Origin: Streptomyces longispororuber
GTDB taxonomy: Bacteria; Actinomycetota; Actinomycetes; Streptomycetales; Streptomycetaceae
Direction of reading: 5' to 3'
Assembly: GCF_014656095.1 (NCBI RefSeq)
Contig: NZ_BNBT01000039.1
Location: 1 to 60,393, forward strand
DNA: 60,393 bases
Position numbers and translations under genes: made by a program. The notes under the pieces were generated by a model. It was not told where the DNA came from, did no database searches, and saw only the letters and a list, made by a program, of their open reading frames with translations. Below, piece by piece: positions 18,392 through 26,857 of this stretch; the first letter of the stretch is position 1, and every line of letters starts with the position of its first letter.

Positions 18392-20068
18392 TCAGCGCGT
18401 CGGCGCCTCAGTGCCCGGTACGGCAGGTACGACGGGTACGACGGGTCCCGACAGCGTGTCGAAGGCATGGGTCACCTCGGGCTCGGTGCCGGGCAGGAGG
18501 AGTTGCCGGGCGAACTCCTCGTGACGGCGGTCGGTGACGGTGAGCCTGCCGCCGTGCTGGGCGAGGTGCTCGGACCAGGAGGCGACGAGGTAGTGCTCGA
18601 CGAAGTGCCCCGGATCCTGCCCGTCCTGGTACAGGCCCCAGGTGAGGGCGCCGGTCCGGCGCCGGGAACGGGCGACGTGCCGCATGCGGTCGCTGAAGGC
18701 GGCACTGTTGTCCGAAGCGACGCGGTAGGAGACGGTGACCAGGACGGGACCGGTGGCCGGCCCCGGTGCGAAGACCAGGGGCGGGACCGGCCAGTGTGCG
18801 GAGGGGGAGGCGTCGACCCCCTCGGTGTCGTGCAACGGCCAGCGCCACAGACTGGCGGCCCCGGCCAGCAGGAACGCGCCGCCGGCCAGCAGCGGCACGG
18901 TGAGGCCGAGGCGGTCGGCGAGGGTGCCCCACAGCGGTGCCGCCAGTGTCTGGCCGCCCTGGAAGACGAGCAGGTAGACGGCGAGACCGCGGGCCCTGAC
19001 CCAGCCGGGCAACCGCGTCTGCAGGGCCGCGTTGAGGGTGGACAGGACCCCGATCCACGCCAGGCCGCTGAAGGACAGCGCCACCGTCACCAGCCACGGG
19101 ACGCGGACGGTGGCCAGGACGACCAGGACACACGCGAAGACCACGGCCCCCGCGCCCAGCGTGCGGTTGACCCCCAGCACACGGTTGCTGTGGGGCAGGA
19201 CGAAGGCGCCCGCCACCGCCCCGACGCCCACGGCACCCAGCAGCAGCCCGTAGCCCCCGGAGCCCAGGTGCAGCGAGCGGCTCGCGACGAGCGGCAGCAG
19301 CGCCCAGAGCGCGGCGGCGCCGGGCACGAAGAGGGCCGTGCGCAGCAGGACCCGGCGGACGCCCGGCGCGTACCGTACGTAGCGTCGGCCCGCGTCGAGA
19401 GCGCTCAGCAGCCGCTCGTCACCGGGTACGGGCACCTCGGCGCGGGGGCGCCGCCAGAGCAGCAGGACGGCGGCGATGCCGAGGTACGAGGCGGCGTTGA
19501 AGGCGAAGACCCACCCCGCGCCCGCCGCCACCACCACCCCGCCCAGGGCGGGCCCGACCGCGCGGGCCAGGTTCATGTTCACGCCGCCGAGCGCCGCGGC
19601 CCGGCCGAGCTGACGGCGCTCCACCAGCTCCGGCTGGACGGCCTGCCAGGCCGGGCCCATCAACGCCGTACCGCACCCCAGCAGGAAGGTGAGGACGAGC
19701 AGCAGCACGGGGGTGAGAGCGCCGGTGAACGCGAGCACGCTCAGCACGGCGGAGACCGCGAACAGGGCCGCCTGCGCGGCCAGCAGCACCGCGCGCCGGT
19801 CGTAGCGGTCCGCCACCACGCCCGAGGGCAGCGCCAGCAGGGCCATGGGCAGACTGGAAGCCGTCTGCACCAGCGTCACCAGGGCCGCGTCCTGCCCGAT
19901 CAGCAGCCACTGGGCACCGACCATCTGCATCCAACTGCCCACGTTGGACACCAACTGGGCCACCCACAGCGCCCGGAAGACACGTGTGGCGAGCGGCGCC
20001 CATGCCGAGTCCGCCCGCGCTCGTCGTACCGGCGCGGAGCGGGATGTGCCGGTCAGCGCCTCGCGCAT
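18392..20068 (-). CDS. MFS transporter (EntS-like) with C-terminal ABM/DUF3291-like domain
   Basis: The 558-aa protein has twelve predicted transmembrane helices over about residues 30-420, with the MFS loop DRYDRR between TM2 and TM3 and the overall pattern of the EntS/MFS_3 exporter group. After the membrane part a soluble domain (about 440-535) reads VLVTVSYRVASDNSAAF...DPGHFVEHYLVASWSEHLAQHGG, resembling the small alpha/beta antibiotic-monooxygenase-like fold. This fusion is seen in several actinobacterial transporters. The ATG at 20068 has AAGAGGGG upstream; an in-frame ATG at 20116 is possible. The 3' end (VVPVVPAVPG) is a small repeat. Substrate unknown. Confidence 0.88.
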   Translation of the reverse strand: MREALTGTSRSAPVRRARADSAWAPLATRVFRALWVAQLVSNVGSWMQMVGAQWLLIGQDAALVTLVQTASSLPMALLALPSGVVADRYDRRAVLLAAQAALFAVSAVLSVLAFTGALTPVLLLVLTFLLGCGTALMGPAWQAVQPELVERRQLGRAAALGGVNMNLARAVGPALGGVVVAAGAGWVFAFNAASYLGIAAVLLLWRRPRAEVPVPGDERLLSALDAGRRYVRYAPGVRRVLLRTALFVPGAAALWALLPLVASRSLHLGSGGYGLLLGAVGVGAVAGAFVLPHSNRVLGVNRTLGAGAVVFACVLVVLATVRVPWLVTVALSFSGLAWIGVLSTLNAALQTRLPGWVRARGLAVYLLVFQGGQTLAAPLWGTLADRLGLTVPLLAGGAFLLAGAASLWRWPLHDTEGVDASPSAHWPVPPLVFAPGPATGPVLVTVSYRVASDNSAAFSDRMRHVARSRRRTGALTWGLYQDGQDPGHFVEHYLVASWSEHLAQHGGRLTVTDRRHEEFARQLLLPGTEPEVTHAFDTLSGPVVPVVPAVPGTEAPTR

Positions 20069-20368
20069 CCCACGTCCCCTCTTGGTGGTGCGGCTCGCAT
20101 GTGCGGCGGGTGACATCGGGTGTCCCGGTCACACACATGTCTCGTTACGTGAAGCGCGGCACATGAACTCCGCCGCCACTCGTCGGGCCCGTGGGCCGGG
20201 AGCGGGCAGCCCCTGTACGCAGAGGCTGCGGCTTCGTCCCTCACGGTAGTCAGGCCGACCCTCACCTCCGTGCACCGCAGTGCACAGACCCTTGCCTCAC
20301 AGCGCACACCGGGCGGGTGCCGTCGCTGTCACGGAACACAGGGCACGATCCGGCGAAACGGCTCCCTC

Positions 20369-20432
20369 CCGTACGCGGCGGCCTCCACCCCGCACGCGGC
20401 GGCCTCCACCCCGTACGTCGGCGGCCTCCACC
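20369..20432. repeat. 21/22-bp tandem repeat, three copies
   Basis: The units CCGYACG(T)CGGCGGCCTCCACC start at 20369, 20390 and 20411; the third has one extra base. They lie in the long intergenic region between the MFS gene and the ten-gene operon. The rest of 20117-20800 holds no recognisable gene. Confidence 0.8.
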
Positions 20433-20804
20433 GGCCGTCGTGTACCGGCTCCGCTCCGATATCCGGAACCCGGGTGTCCCCCCGATTCTCGGAACGTTCG
20501 GAAAGCGGAAAGAAGGCAGTTCTCGCCATGTGAGACGGCCGGAAAACGAGTAGCCGCCCGGTCCCTGCGTCAAGGGGGAACAGGGGGCTTCGTGCCACCT
20601 CGACCGGAACTCTGTGCTCCCGCGAGCACAACTCCAGTCCCGCGCGCTCCGGCGGGCCCCGTCGGTTAACCGGAGTCACGCCTCCGCGTTCCGGTCCCCA
20701 GCAGTGAGGACGGTCGGCGCCCTGCCGCCCGGCACCCCGCGGGCCCGGTGATCGACACCGGCACCTCCCCGGCGAGCGGGGCGTGTTATTCGGTCAAAGC
20801 CTGT

Positions 20805-20828
20805 ACACGTGTCTATGACACTTAGGGT
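20805..20828 (+). promoter_or_regulatory. inverted repeats overlapping a putative -10 for the amino-acid operon
   Basis: ACACGTGT (20805-20812) is a perfect palindrome that overlaps a second inverted repeat, GTGTC-TAT-GACAC (20809-20821). TAGGGT at 20823-20828 is a plausible -10 immediately after, but no good -35 stands 16-18 bp upstream. That would suit an activator-dependent promoter. It is about 230 bp before the aldolase ATG. Confidence 0.45.
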
Positions 20829-20869
20829 TGGGCACGCGTATCCGTACGGCACAGAGCAAGGGGCTACCG

Positions 20870-21020
20870 CTGCCCGCCCCCCTTGTTTCCGCCCTCACTG
20901 GATTCCCCGCCCCCTACCACCCTTCAGGACGCCGCTCCCGGATTTCCCGGACCCTTTCCGTTCCTTTCCGATCTCCCGTTCCTTCCGATCTCCCGTTCCT
21001 TTCCGACCCTTTCGGAGACG
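20870..21020 (+). other. pyrimidine-rich leader of the ten-gene operon
   Basis: Almost the whole stretch is C/T on the plus strand, with a tandem repeat of CTTTCCGATCTCCCGTTC and CTTCCGATCTCCCGTTC near 20964-21000. It would be an unstructured, purine-poor 5' untranslated region just before the AAGGAG of the aldolase. Function unknown; strand asymmetry this strong is rare in the window. Confidence 0.5.
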
Positions 21021-21053
21021 TCATCCGTGCTGCCTAAAACAAGGAGTAACCTC

Positions 21054-22067
21054 ATGTCCTTAGCGGACGGCCGGCTCGAGGATGTGCCGGCCATCGAACT
21101 GCTCGACTGCACGCTGCGCGACGGTTCGTACGCCGTCGACTTCCAGCTCGACGAGGAGTTCGTGACGCGTCTGCTCACCCGCCTCGACGGCATTCCGGTC
21201 GCCAAGGTCGAGGTGGGCCACGGGATCGGCCTGGAGGCCGAGCGCAGCGGCATCAAGCCGTGCAACATCGGTCACTACCGCTGGGCCGAGATCGCCCGCT
21301 CCACCCTCACCCGCAAGCCCTGGGGCATGTTCGCCCAGCCGGAGTTCACCCGTCTCGACACCATCGCGGAGATGAGCGACCGCGGGATGTCCTTCGTCCG
21401 GGTCGGCATGGAGCCCGACCGGGTCCCCGACCACCTCGACTACCTGCGACGCGCCACCGAACTGTGCGGGCAGGTCTACCTCAACCTCATGAAGTCCAGC
21501 GCGACCCCCGTGGCCGAGCTGGTCCGGCTGCTCGACGGGGTCACCCCGGACATCGCGGGCGTCTACGTCGTCGACTCCTACGGCGCGATGCTCCCCGCCG
21601 ACGTGCAGACCTACGTGAGCGCGGTCAGCGAGCAGTTCCCGCTCGTCGGCTTCCACGGGCACGACAACCTGGGCATGGCCAACATCAACAGCATCACCGC
21701 CCTGCAGGCGGGCGCCGGCATCGTCGACGCCACCCTGGACGGCATCGGCCGCGGATCCGGCAACGCCGCCATCGAGTCCCTGGCCGGCGTCATCAAGATG
21801 CTGGAGACCGACCTCTTCGACTACCAGGAACTCGCCAGGCTCGCCGCGTACTGCCGCGAGAACATGCGGCCCATCCCCGAGGACCGCACCATGCAGGTCC
21901 TCGGTGCCGTGATCGGCATCCACTCGGGCTACTTCCCGCTGGTGGAGAAGCTGGCCGCGGAGCACGACACCGACCCGGCGCGGCTCATGGAGACGGCCGT
22001 GAAGATCGCCGACCACAGTCCGCGCAAGGACGACTTCCGCGCCGCCGCCAGCAGGATCAGCGCCTGA
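21054..22067 (+). CDS. HMGL-type aldolase (4-hydroxy-2-oxovalerate aldolase-like)
   Basis: The 337-aa TIM-barrel enzyme has the HMGL-like metal and substrate motifs LLDCTLRDGSYAVDFQLD at residues about 14-31, VYVVDSYGAMLP, GFHGHDNLGMANINS (HxH metal ligands) and DATLDGIGRGSGNAAIE. The start ATG follows AAGGAG. Relatives such as DmpG/MhpE cleave or form 4-hydroxy-2-oxo acids from pyruvate and an aldehyde. In nikkomycin biosynthesis a similar aldolase builds an amino-acid side chain. No acylating aldehyde dehydrogenase partner is adjacent, so this copy probably runs in the C-C-forming direction for a non-proteinogenic amino-acid precursor (inference). It is the first gene of a ten-gene operon. 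Confidence 0.88.
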   Translation: MSLADGRLEDVPAIELLDCTLRDGSYAVDFQLDEEFVTRLLTRLDGIPVAKVEVGHGIGLEAERSGIKPCNIGHYRWAEIARSTLTRKPWGMFAQPEFTRLDTIAEMSDRGMSFVRVGMEPDRVPDHLDYLRRATELCGQVYLNLMKSSATPVAELVRLLDGVTPDIAGVYVVDSYGAMLPADVQTYVSAVSEQFPLVGFHGHDNLGMANINSITALQAGAGIVDATLDGIGRGSGNAAIESLAGVIKMLETDLFDYQELARLAAYCRENMRPIPEDRTMQVLGAVIGIHSGYFPLVEKLAAEHDTDPARLMETAVKIADHSPRKDDFRAAASRISA

Positions 22068-22379
22068 TTCCACCGTTCCGGGCCCGCCGACACGGCGGAG
22101 ACCCCGGCACGCCCTCCGCGGCGCCGCCCCGGGCCACCGGCTGCCCACACGCTGCCCCCACGGACCACCGGCCCGCCGCGCCGCCCTCACCGACCACCGG
22201 CTCCCCGCGCTCGCCCGGCCCCGGGCGGAGCCATGCCCGACGCCCCGCCCGGGGCCCCGAGCCGGCCGGGCCCGCCCCGCACACGGACCCAGCACGGGGC
22301 CCAGTACAGGCCCCACCCGGCACGGGGCCCCGGCCGACCGGCGGACCACCACCCGAACCACCCGCCCACGGAGACCACC
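22068..22379 (+). other. 312-bp non-coding spacer inside the operon
   Basis: C-rich DNA with recurrent CACCGGC and CCGGGC words; no frame has a convincing start, RBS and codon bias. It separates the aldolase and FAH genes, whereas all later genes of the operon overlap or nearly touch. A deleted gene or an internal promoter is possible; neither is visible. Confidence 0.45.
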
Positions 22380-23285
22380 ATGAGAATCAGCAGGACCGGC
22401 ACGTCCACCACCGGGCACGGCATCGCCGTACACCACCACGACCAGTGGTTCGACCTCTCCGACGTGCCCGGATACGCCGGCGCGACCCGGCTGAGCGACC
22501 TCCTCGACGAGGCGCGGGCCCGGGAGCTGACCGCTGCCCTGGAACGGCACGCGGCCACCCTCACCCCCGTCCGGCCCGACCCGGACCTCGCCCCCACGGT
22601 CGTCGACCCCGGAGCCGACATCTGGGGCGCCGGGCTCAACTACCGCCGCCATTCGGAGGACCTGGCGTCCGCACAGCCGCGCTCCGGCCCCGGCTCCTAT
22701 CTGCGCCCCGCGAACTGCCTCATCGGCAACGGCGACCACATCGACCTGCCCGCGCAGTCCCAGCGGGTCACCGCGGAGGCCGAGCTGGGCCTGGTCATCA
22801 AGACCACCTGCAAGAACGTCGAGCGGGCCGACTGGCGCTCCGTCGTGGGCGGCGTCACCGCCGTCCTCGACATGACGGCCGAGGACGTCATCCGGGAGAA
22901 CCCCCGCCACATCCCGTGGGCCAAGGGGTTCGACACCTTCTGCAGCGTCGGCCCGGTCCTCGTCACCCTGGACGAGTTCGGCGACGACGACCTGCGCGCC
23001 CTGCGCATCGCCACCGTCCGCAACGGGGAGACGATCGCGGCCGCCACCCCCGCCGACATGAAGTTCGGCATCGACCGCCTCGTGGAGTACTTCAGCGCCG
23101 GACGCACCCTCGAAGCCGGCACGGTCATCTGCACCGGCACCCCCGGAGCGGCGGTCATCCACGCCGGGGACACGGTGCAGGCCCTCGTCCAGGACGTCGG
23201 CACGCTGACCCACCCCGTCCGCCAGCAAGGGGCGGCGGGCCGCCACGAGGAACGGTTCTCCGCATCCCACAGCGAAGGAGGGTGA
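22380..23285 (+). CDS. fumarylacetoacetate hydrolase (FAH)-family protein
   Basis: The 301-aa protein has the FAH C-terminal catalytic fold: WGAGLNYRRH, AEAELGLVIK (metal-binding Glu pair), VLDMTAED, PWAKGFDTFCSVGPVL and a terminal GTVICTGTPGA. The ATG at 22380 has GGAG upstream; upstream codons in frame are Pro-rich spacer. FAH relatives act on 2-oxo acids as hydratases, isomerases, decarboxylases or C-C hydrolases. Paired with the aldolase, it could dehydrate, hydrate or isomerise a 4-hydroxy-2-oxo acid, echoing meta-cleavage pathways but placed among peptide-synthetase genes. The exact reaction is unresolved. Confidence 0.87.
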   Translation: MRISRTGTSTTGHGIAVHHHDQWFDLSDVPGYAGATRLSDLLDEARARELTAALERHAATLTPVRPDPDLAPTVVDPGADIWGAGLNYRRHSEDLASAQPRSGPGSYLRPANCLIGNGDHIDLPAQSQRVTAEAELGLVIKTTCKNVERADWRSVVGGVTAVLDMTAEDVIRENPRHIPWAKGFDTFCSVGPVLVTLDEFGDDDLRALRIATVRNGETIAAATPADMKFGIDRLVEYFSAGRTLEAGTVICTGTPGAAVIHAGDTVQALVQDVGTLTHPVRQQGAAGRHEERFSASHSEGG

Positions 23286-23286
23286 C

Positions 23287-25074
23287 ATGCGAGCAGGAGA
23301 AGCAGGAGAAGCAGGAGCGGCAGGAGAAGCTGGAGGAGCAGGAGAGGGGCCCTTGCTCGACGGCATGGACCGCGCCGTGCGGGAATTCCCGGACAACGAG
23401 GCGCTGCGCACCCCGCGATCCGTCATGACGTACCGGGAGTTGGGCGCGCGTACCGACGCATTCGCGGACCGGCTGGGGCGCACCACCCGTCCCGACGAAT
23501 GGGTCGCCCTGCTCGGCACCCGCGGCGCGGCGGCGATCGTCGCCCTGGTCGGCGCCCTGAAGGCGCGGCGGCCGTTCGTCTTCGTCGACGAACGGGACAG
23601 CGACGCCTCCAACGCCGCCAAGACGGGCCTCCTGGGCGTCCGGCTGCTGGCCCGCGGCACGGGCGACGACGGCCACGTGGACCTCACCGGACTGCCGGAC
23701 CGCTGGCGCGCCACGCCCGGGGCCACACGCCAAGAGCCCGACGGCACCGCCGACGACCGGCCCCCGCCCCGCCAACTCCCTTTCCCCGACAGTGAGATCG
23801 GCTACGCCATCCACACCTCGGGGTCCACCGGCACCCCCAAGTGCGTCCTCGTGCGGGCCGCCCCGCTGGCCCCCGTCATCCGCGACCACGTCACGCGCCT
23901 GTCCGTCGGGCCCGGCAGCCGCACCCTGCAGTTCGCCCGGCTCACGTTCGACGGCTGCCTCACCGAGATCCTGTGGACCCTCACCGCGGGCGCCTGCCTG
24001 GTCGTCGTGGACGAGGAGCGGCTCGCGCCGGGCCCGGTCCTCCAGGACACCCTCGAACGGTTCGGGATCACCCACCTCAAGACGACCCCGTTCGCCCTGA
24101 CGGTCACCGAACCCACCGACGCGATGCGCCTGGAGCACGTCGTCAACGGTGGCGGCCCGTGCCGCCCCGCCACGGTCCGCACCTGGTCGAAGGCGGCGAG
24201 CTTCCACAACGCCTACGGCCTCACCGAGACCACCGTGTGCAACCTGCTCAGCGACGCCCTCGACCCCGACGACTGCCGGGACGCGGTACCGCTGGGCGAA
24301 CCGGTCGGCGACTGCGCGTACGTCCTGCGCGACGTCGACACCGGAGCCACCGGGAGCGGGGTCCGGCGCGGCGAACTCGTCGTGACCGGCGCCTCCGTGG
24401 CCGCCGGGTACCTCACCGAGCGGGGCGTCGAACCGCTCCGGGGCCCCGAAGGGACCGGCGGCCACGCCACCGGCGACGTCGTGGAACTGCGCGACGGACG
24501 GCTCTGCTACGTGGAGCGCCTCGACCGCCAGGTGAAGGTCCGCGGCTACCGGCTCGACCCCGGCGAGATCGAGACCGCGGTGTGCCGCCACCCGGACGTG
24601 CGCGAGGCGGTCGTCGTCCCCGAGGCCCACACCGACGGCGACGCCGCGGCCACGGACACCCTGGTCGGCTACTACCAGGGCACGGCCGACCCGCGCACCC
24701 TGCGGCGCCACCTGGACGGCCTCCTCGACCCGTACAAGATCCCGTCGGTGCTCGAACGCGTCGACGTCTTCCCCAGCACCCCCAACGGGAAGATCGACCG
24801 GGACGCCCTGCGCGCCCGGCGGCACGCCCGCGCCCCCGAGGACGCCCCCGACCGCCCGGACGACCAGGTGCTGCGCCTCGTACGGACGCTCACCGGGGTG
24901 AAGGACGCGCGGCTCGACGACAACTTCTTCGAGCTCGGCGGCGACTCCGCCTCCGCCGTCGTCCTGGTCACCGGCATGAAGAAGCTCGGCTGGACCGACG
25001 CAGGCGTCCGCGACGTGCTGCGCGCGGACACCCTGCGCGACCTCGCCGACCGGCTGCGGGAACGGAGCGTGTGA
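23287..25074 (+). CDS. NRPS-like A-PCP didomain, Asp/Asn-type pocket
   Basis: The 595-aa protein starts at the ATG at 23287, 1 bp after the FAH stop, behind GAAGGAGGG. Residues 2-20 are an Ala/Gly/Glu repeat encoded by GCAGGAGAA-like units. The adenylation domain (about 25-510) has IHTSGSTGTPK, YGLTET, ATGDVVEL, VKVRGYRLDPGEIE and the A10 lysine in NGKIDR. Aligning by eye to PheA gives pocket residues D-G-T-K-V-G-A-V-C-K. Lys at the fourth position and the DxTKVG pattern recall Asp and Asn domains (DLTKVG...). The carrier domain at about 525-590 has its phosphopantetheine Ser in LGGDSASA. There is no condensation domain, so it loads a substrate for tailoring or transfer. Confidence 0.9.
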   Translation: MRAGEAGEAGAAGEAGGAGEGPLLDGMDRAVREFPDNEALRTPRSVMTYRELGARTDAFADRLGRTTRPDEWVALLGTRGAAAIVALVGALKARRPFVFVDERDSDASNAAKTGLLGVRLLARGTGDDGHVDLTGLPDRWRATPGATRQEPDGTADDRPPPRQLPFPDSEIGYAIHTSGSTGTPKCVLVRAAPLAPVIRDHVTRLSVGPGSRTLQFARLTFDGCLTEILWTLTAGACLVVVDEERLAPGPVLQDTLERFGITHLKTTPFALTVTEPTDAMRLEHVVNGGGPCRPATVRTWSKAASFHNAYGLTETTVCNLLSDALDPDDCRDAVPLGEPVGDCAYVLRDVDTGATGSGVRRGELVVTGASVAAGYLTERGVEPLRGPEGTGGHATGDVVELRDGRLCYVERLDRQVKVRGYRLDPGEIETAVCRHPDVREAVVVPEAHTDGDAAATDTLVGYYQGTADPRTLRRHLDGLLDPYKIPSVLERVDVFPSTPNGKIDRDALRARRHARAPEDAPDRPDDQVLRLVRTLTGVKDARLDDNFFELGGDSASAVVLVTGMKKLGWTDAGVRDVLRADTLRDLADRLRERSV

Positions 25075-25078
25075 CACG

Positions 25079-26857
25079 ATGTGCGGCCTGTGCGGGACCT
25101 ACGCCCCGGACAAAACCCTCGACCGGTCCTTCGCCGCGGCGATGCACGCCCGGCTCGTCCACCGCGGCCCGGACGAGACCTACTCCCTGAACACGCCCGT
25201 CCTCTCCGCGAAGCTCGGCCGGCTCGGGATGACCGCGCTCAAGGACGGCTGGCAGCCGGCCGAGGACCACAGCGGCCGGTACGCGGCCCTGACCAACGGC
25301 GAGATCTACAACGCCGCCGAACTGCGCGCCCAGCTCGGCGGCGGCCCGGCCGACAACCGGGTCGACGTCGCCGTGCTGCCCGAGCTGTTCGCCCGCCACG
25401 GGCCCGCGGGCCTGGCCCGCGTCGACGGGCAGTTCGCCACCGTCATCCACGACCGGGCCGACGACAGCCTCCACCTGGGCCGGGACCGCTTCGGCATCTG
25501 CCCCCTGTTCTACGCCGTGCTCGGCACCCACGTGCACTTCTGCTCCGAGCTCAAACCGCTCGTGCGCGGTGTGCCGCACCCCTGGCGGCTCGACCTCGGC
25601 GCCGTCGACCAGTACCTGGCGCTCGGCAACATCGTCGCGCCGCGGACCCTGGTCGAGGACGTGCGCGCCGTACCGCCCGGCTGCGTGGTCCGCTTCGGCC
25701 CCGACCGGCCTCCCGAGACCGTGCGCTACTGGCGGTACGGGGACTTCCGCGAGACGGACCGCCCCACCACCGGGGAGGAGATCCGCGAAGCGGTGGGCCG
25801 GGCGGTCACGGACCGGCTGCGCGCGGACGTCGAGATCGGCGCCTACCTCAGCGGCGGCTTCGACTCCAGCACGCTCGTGCTGGAAGCGGCCCGGGCCCGG
25901 GAGAAGCCCGCCCGGACGTTCTCCGTGCTCTTCGACGACGTCACCCTCGACGAAGGGCGGTTCCAGCGCGAGGTCGCCGACGCCGTGGGCAGCGAGCACC
26001 ACCAGGTCCGCTGCGGCCCCGCCCACGTCGCCGCCGAGTTCGAGGACATGGTGCGCCACTGCTGCTACCCGCAGCGCGAGACGTACAACGTCGCGGCCCT
26101 GATGCTCTCCCGCCAGGTCCGGCTCACCGGCCTGAAGGGCGTGATCTCCGGCGAGGGCGCCGACGAGCTGTTCTTCGGCTACGACTCCTACGCGTTCGAC
26201 GGCGCCCGCCGCACACCCCCCGAGCGGCACGCCGAGAACGAACAGGCCTGGGGCAGGGCCGACTTCGCCTGGGAGACCGACCGCGCGAGGACGGCCCGCC
26301 GCCGCGACCTCTGCCTCTCCCCGCAGGCACGCGAGGCCCTGACCGGCCGCGAGTACTGGCGCGACCGGCTGATCCCCTTCGACGACGAGGAGACCGCCTC
26401 CCTGACCCGGATGCAGCTCCGGTCGATCGCCGACGTGTACGTGCAGCTCGGCGGGCACCTGCTCGGCGACCACGGCGACATGATGCTCATGGCGAACTCG
26501 GTGGAGGGCCGCTACCCCTTCCTCGGCAACCCCGTCGTCGACCTGGCGCTGGGCGTCCCCGACGAGCGGAAGACGGCCGACTTCGAGGGCAAGGTCTGCC
26601 TGAAGGAGGCCTACGCCGGCATCGTGCCCGACCGCATCCTGCACCGCGCCAAACAGGGCTTCACGGCGTACGGACTCGCCGACACGGCCGACGGGCGGAC
26701 CCTGTCGCGCTGGCGGGACCTCGTCGCGGCCTGCGGCGTCTTCCGCCCCGACGCGCTGGACGCCCTGGACGCCGACACCACGCCCGACAAGTGGGACGTC
26801 CGGCTGAGCCTCATCAGCATCAGCGCGATCATCGACGAGTTGGGACTGCGCTCATGA
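25079..26857 (+). CDS. asparagine synthase-like glutamine-dependent amidotransferase
   Basis: The 592-aa AsnB-type protein keeps Cys2 (MCGLCG) for glutaminase activity, HRGPDE, LTNGEIYN, and the C-terminal ATP-pyrophosphatase loop LSGGFDSSTLV, with GEGADELFFGYDSY and the late KQGFTAY block. Length and domain order match class B asparagine synthetases rather than beta-lactam synthetases, which usually lose Cys2. It should amidate a carboxylate, either Asp itself or a pathway acid or carrier-bound acid. It lies between two adenylation genes and overlaps the next by ATGA, so it is part of the biosynthetic operon, not general asparagine supply. Confidence 0.92.
   Translation: MCGLCGTYAPDKTLDRSFAAAMHARLVHRGPDETYSLNTPVLSAKLGRLGMTALKDGWQPAEDHSGRYAALTNGEIYNAAELRAQLGGGPADNRVDVAVLPELFARHGPAGLARVDGQFATVIHDRADDSLHLGRDRFGICPLFYAVLGTHVHFCSELKPLVRGVPHPWRLDLGAVDQYLALGNIVAPRTLVEDVRAVPPGCVVRFGPDRPPETVRYWRYGDFRETDRPTTGEEIREAVGRAVTDRLRADVEIGAYLSGGFDSSTLVLEAARAREKPARTFSVLFDDVTLDEGRFQREVADAVGSEHHQVRCGPAHVAAEFEDMVRHCCYPQRETYNVAALMLSRQVRLTGLKGVISGEGADELFFGYDSYAFDGARRTPPERHAENEQAWGRADFAWETDRARTARRRDLCLSPQAREALTGREYWRDRLIPFDDEETASLTRMQLRSIADVYVQLGGHLLGDHGDMMLMANSVEGRYPFLGNPVVDLALGVPDERKTADFEGKVCLKEAYAGIVPDRILHRAKQGFTAYGLADTADGRTLSRWRDLVAACGVFRPDALDALDADTTPDKWDVRLSLISISAIIDELGLRS

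Noticed and set aside
25079..26857. Beta-lactam synthetase (CarA/BLS type)
   Set aside because: Cys2 for glutaminase is intact and no other carbapenem or clavam genes accompany it; an amidotransferase is the simpler reading.
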